Virus record (IMG/VR): IMGVR_UViG_3300017763_000006 | Location: 30,544 to 94,543 of that record | DNA: 64,000 bases | Reading direction: 5' to 3' (one strand) | Source: a virus | Shown: positions 63,533 through 64,000 of the stretch, in pieces | Layout of the letters: every line of letters begins with the position of its first letter | Numbering within the stretch: position 1 is the first letter of the stretch | Program-made: the position numbers and the translations under genes | Notes under the pieces: model-generated | The model's database searches: none | What the model was told of the DNA's origin: nothing | What the model saw: only the letters and a program-made list of their open reading frames with translations

Positions 63533-63546
63533 ATGTAATTATACAC
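63533..63546 (-). promoter_or_regulatory. GTGTATAAT motif before the small ORF
   Basis: Minus-strand GTGTATAATTACAT lies in the 30-base gap between the 106- and 57-residue genes. It shares the core with the sites at 19,460 and 58,008. A start seven bases downstream of TATAAT would fall at the SD itself, so if it is a promoter the leader is nearly absent; this weakens the promoter reading here. Confidence 0.35.
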
Positions 63547-63552
63547 TAAAAG

Positions 63553-63873
63553 CTATTCTGATGGAGGACTGATGACTTCATTTTCTATACCAAGTTCAGC
63601 AACATACGCTATGATTCCACCCATAGCTGCTTGCAGACTTGGGCTTTCTTGTGCTTTTTCTAGCATATTGCTCACACGAATCCATTGACCATTTCCCGGC
63701 TCAAACTCAGCTACACCGTCAAACATGCCATATTTGCGTAGTTTAACCTCTCCAGATATATCTGAATTAGGATCTGGTCCACGAATAATTACTTCTTCAA
63801 TCCACACTCTGTCGTAAGTTTTTGCAGGAATAACCTCTGGGTTAACTGCATCTAAAATTGGTAAATCTGACAT
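63553..63873 (-). CDS. Conserved small virion-region protein
   Basis: The 106-residue protein has VIPAKTYDRVWIEEVIIRGP, LRKYGMFDGVAEFEPGNGQW and QESPSLQAAMGGIIAYVAEL. It is mixed beta then helical with no motif I can name; similar small proteins occur between phage fibre and structural genes. AAGGAGA lies well before the ATG. Fourteen bases separate it from the upstream fibre-like gene. Confidence 0.65.
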   Translation of the reverse strand: MSDLPILDAVNPEVIPAKTYDRVWIEEVIIRGPDPNSDISGEVKLRKYGMFDGVAEFEPGNGQWIRVSNMLEKAQESPSLQAAMGGIIAYVAELGIENEVISPPSE

Positions 63874-63887
63874 TACATTCTCCTTAT

Positions 63888-64000
63888 TTAAGTTTTAATA
63901 CAAGCTAGTAAAGCTACGTTTCTTGGTCTAATTTCTGAATCGTCCCAAGCTGTACCCATTGCGGCTGATGGGGCAGACCAACCTCCTACAAACAATCTGC
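63888..64000 (-). CDS. Fibre-like protein, C-terminal end (partial)
   Basis: The minus-strand frame is open from the window edge to TAA (63890-63888) and gives the last 36 residues: RLFVGGWSAPSAAMGTAWDD then SEIRPRNVALLACIKT. The GTsW.DS.iRP.NVA(L/Y).acIK pattern is the C-terminal end of phage tail-collar/fibre domains. The gene begins outside the window. Confidence 0.7.
   Translation of the reverse strand, partial: RLFVGGWSAPSAAMGTAWDDSEIRPRNVALLACIKT

Noticed and set aside
1-64000. CRISPR array, tRNA genes or rRNA genes
   Set aside because: No regularly spaced repeats, no cloverleaf-type sequences in the few short gaps and no rRNA-like stretches were noticed; nearly all bases are protein-coding.

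Overview
This window looks like a piece of a large, AT-rich tailed bacteriophage genome (Caudoviricetes). Genes are packed almost edge to edge, many with ATGA or TAATG start/stop overlaps, and I see no rRNA, tRNA, CRISPR array or host-like operon. The host cannot be told from the sequence. A tail tape-measure protein of 3,187 residues and no sheath-like gene beside the tail-tube gene suggest a very long-tailed siphovirus, though sheath or head genes could lie outside the window.

The layout is two convergent blocks. The plus-strand block (1 to about 18,630) holds nucleotide and DNA metabolism mixed with sugar and methyl transfer genes: the end of a dNMP kinase, a RecB/Cas4-like nuclease, glycosyltransferases, two SAM methyltransferases, a PAP2-type phosphatase, a bacterial-type DNA polymerase III alpha subunit split into two genes, a DnaQ-like exonuclease and a second putative nuclease lying between the halves, SSB, a glycosylation island of seven to eight genes, a Vsr-like homing endonuclease, a putative annealing protein and a zinc-ribbon protein. 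It ends at a strong intrinsic terminator (18,661-18,690).

The minus-strand block (18,689-64,000) is the tail module, read from right to left: a fibre-like gene running off the window, small virion proteins, a BppU-like Ig domain protein, neck or head-completion proteins, a tail-tube candidate, two paralogous chaperone-like proteins, the tape measure, a 4,075-residue giant protein, two tandem paralogous structural proteins, a 1,958-residue hub-like protein, a 1,119-residue protein and a final 247-residue protein. Several gaps in this block carry a shared GTGTATAAT-like motif that may be the late promoter.

Five points deserve a second look. (1) The polymerase alpha subunit is cleanly fractured between palm and fingers, with no intein, around two nuclease genes. 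(2) The 4,075-residue protein carries seven FG-GAP-type propeller repeats with a DxSxS (MIDAS-like) segment between repeats 2 and 3, like the layout of an integrin alpha chain. (3) The tape measure contains an apparent PD-(D/E)XK nuclease-like domain (E710, D729, D754-A-K756) between two copies of a TPGEF module. (4) The glycosyltransferase/methyltransferase island is interleaved with replication genes. (5) The putative late-promoter motif recurs in intergenic gaps. All functions are read from sequence motifs only; no database search was possible.
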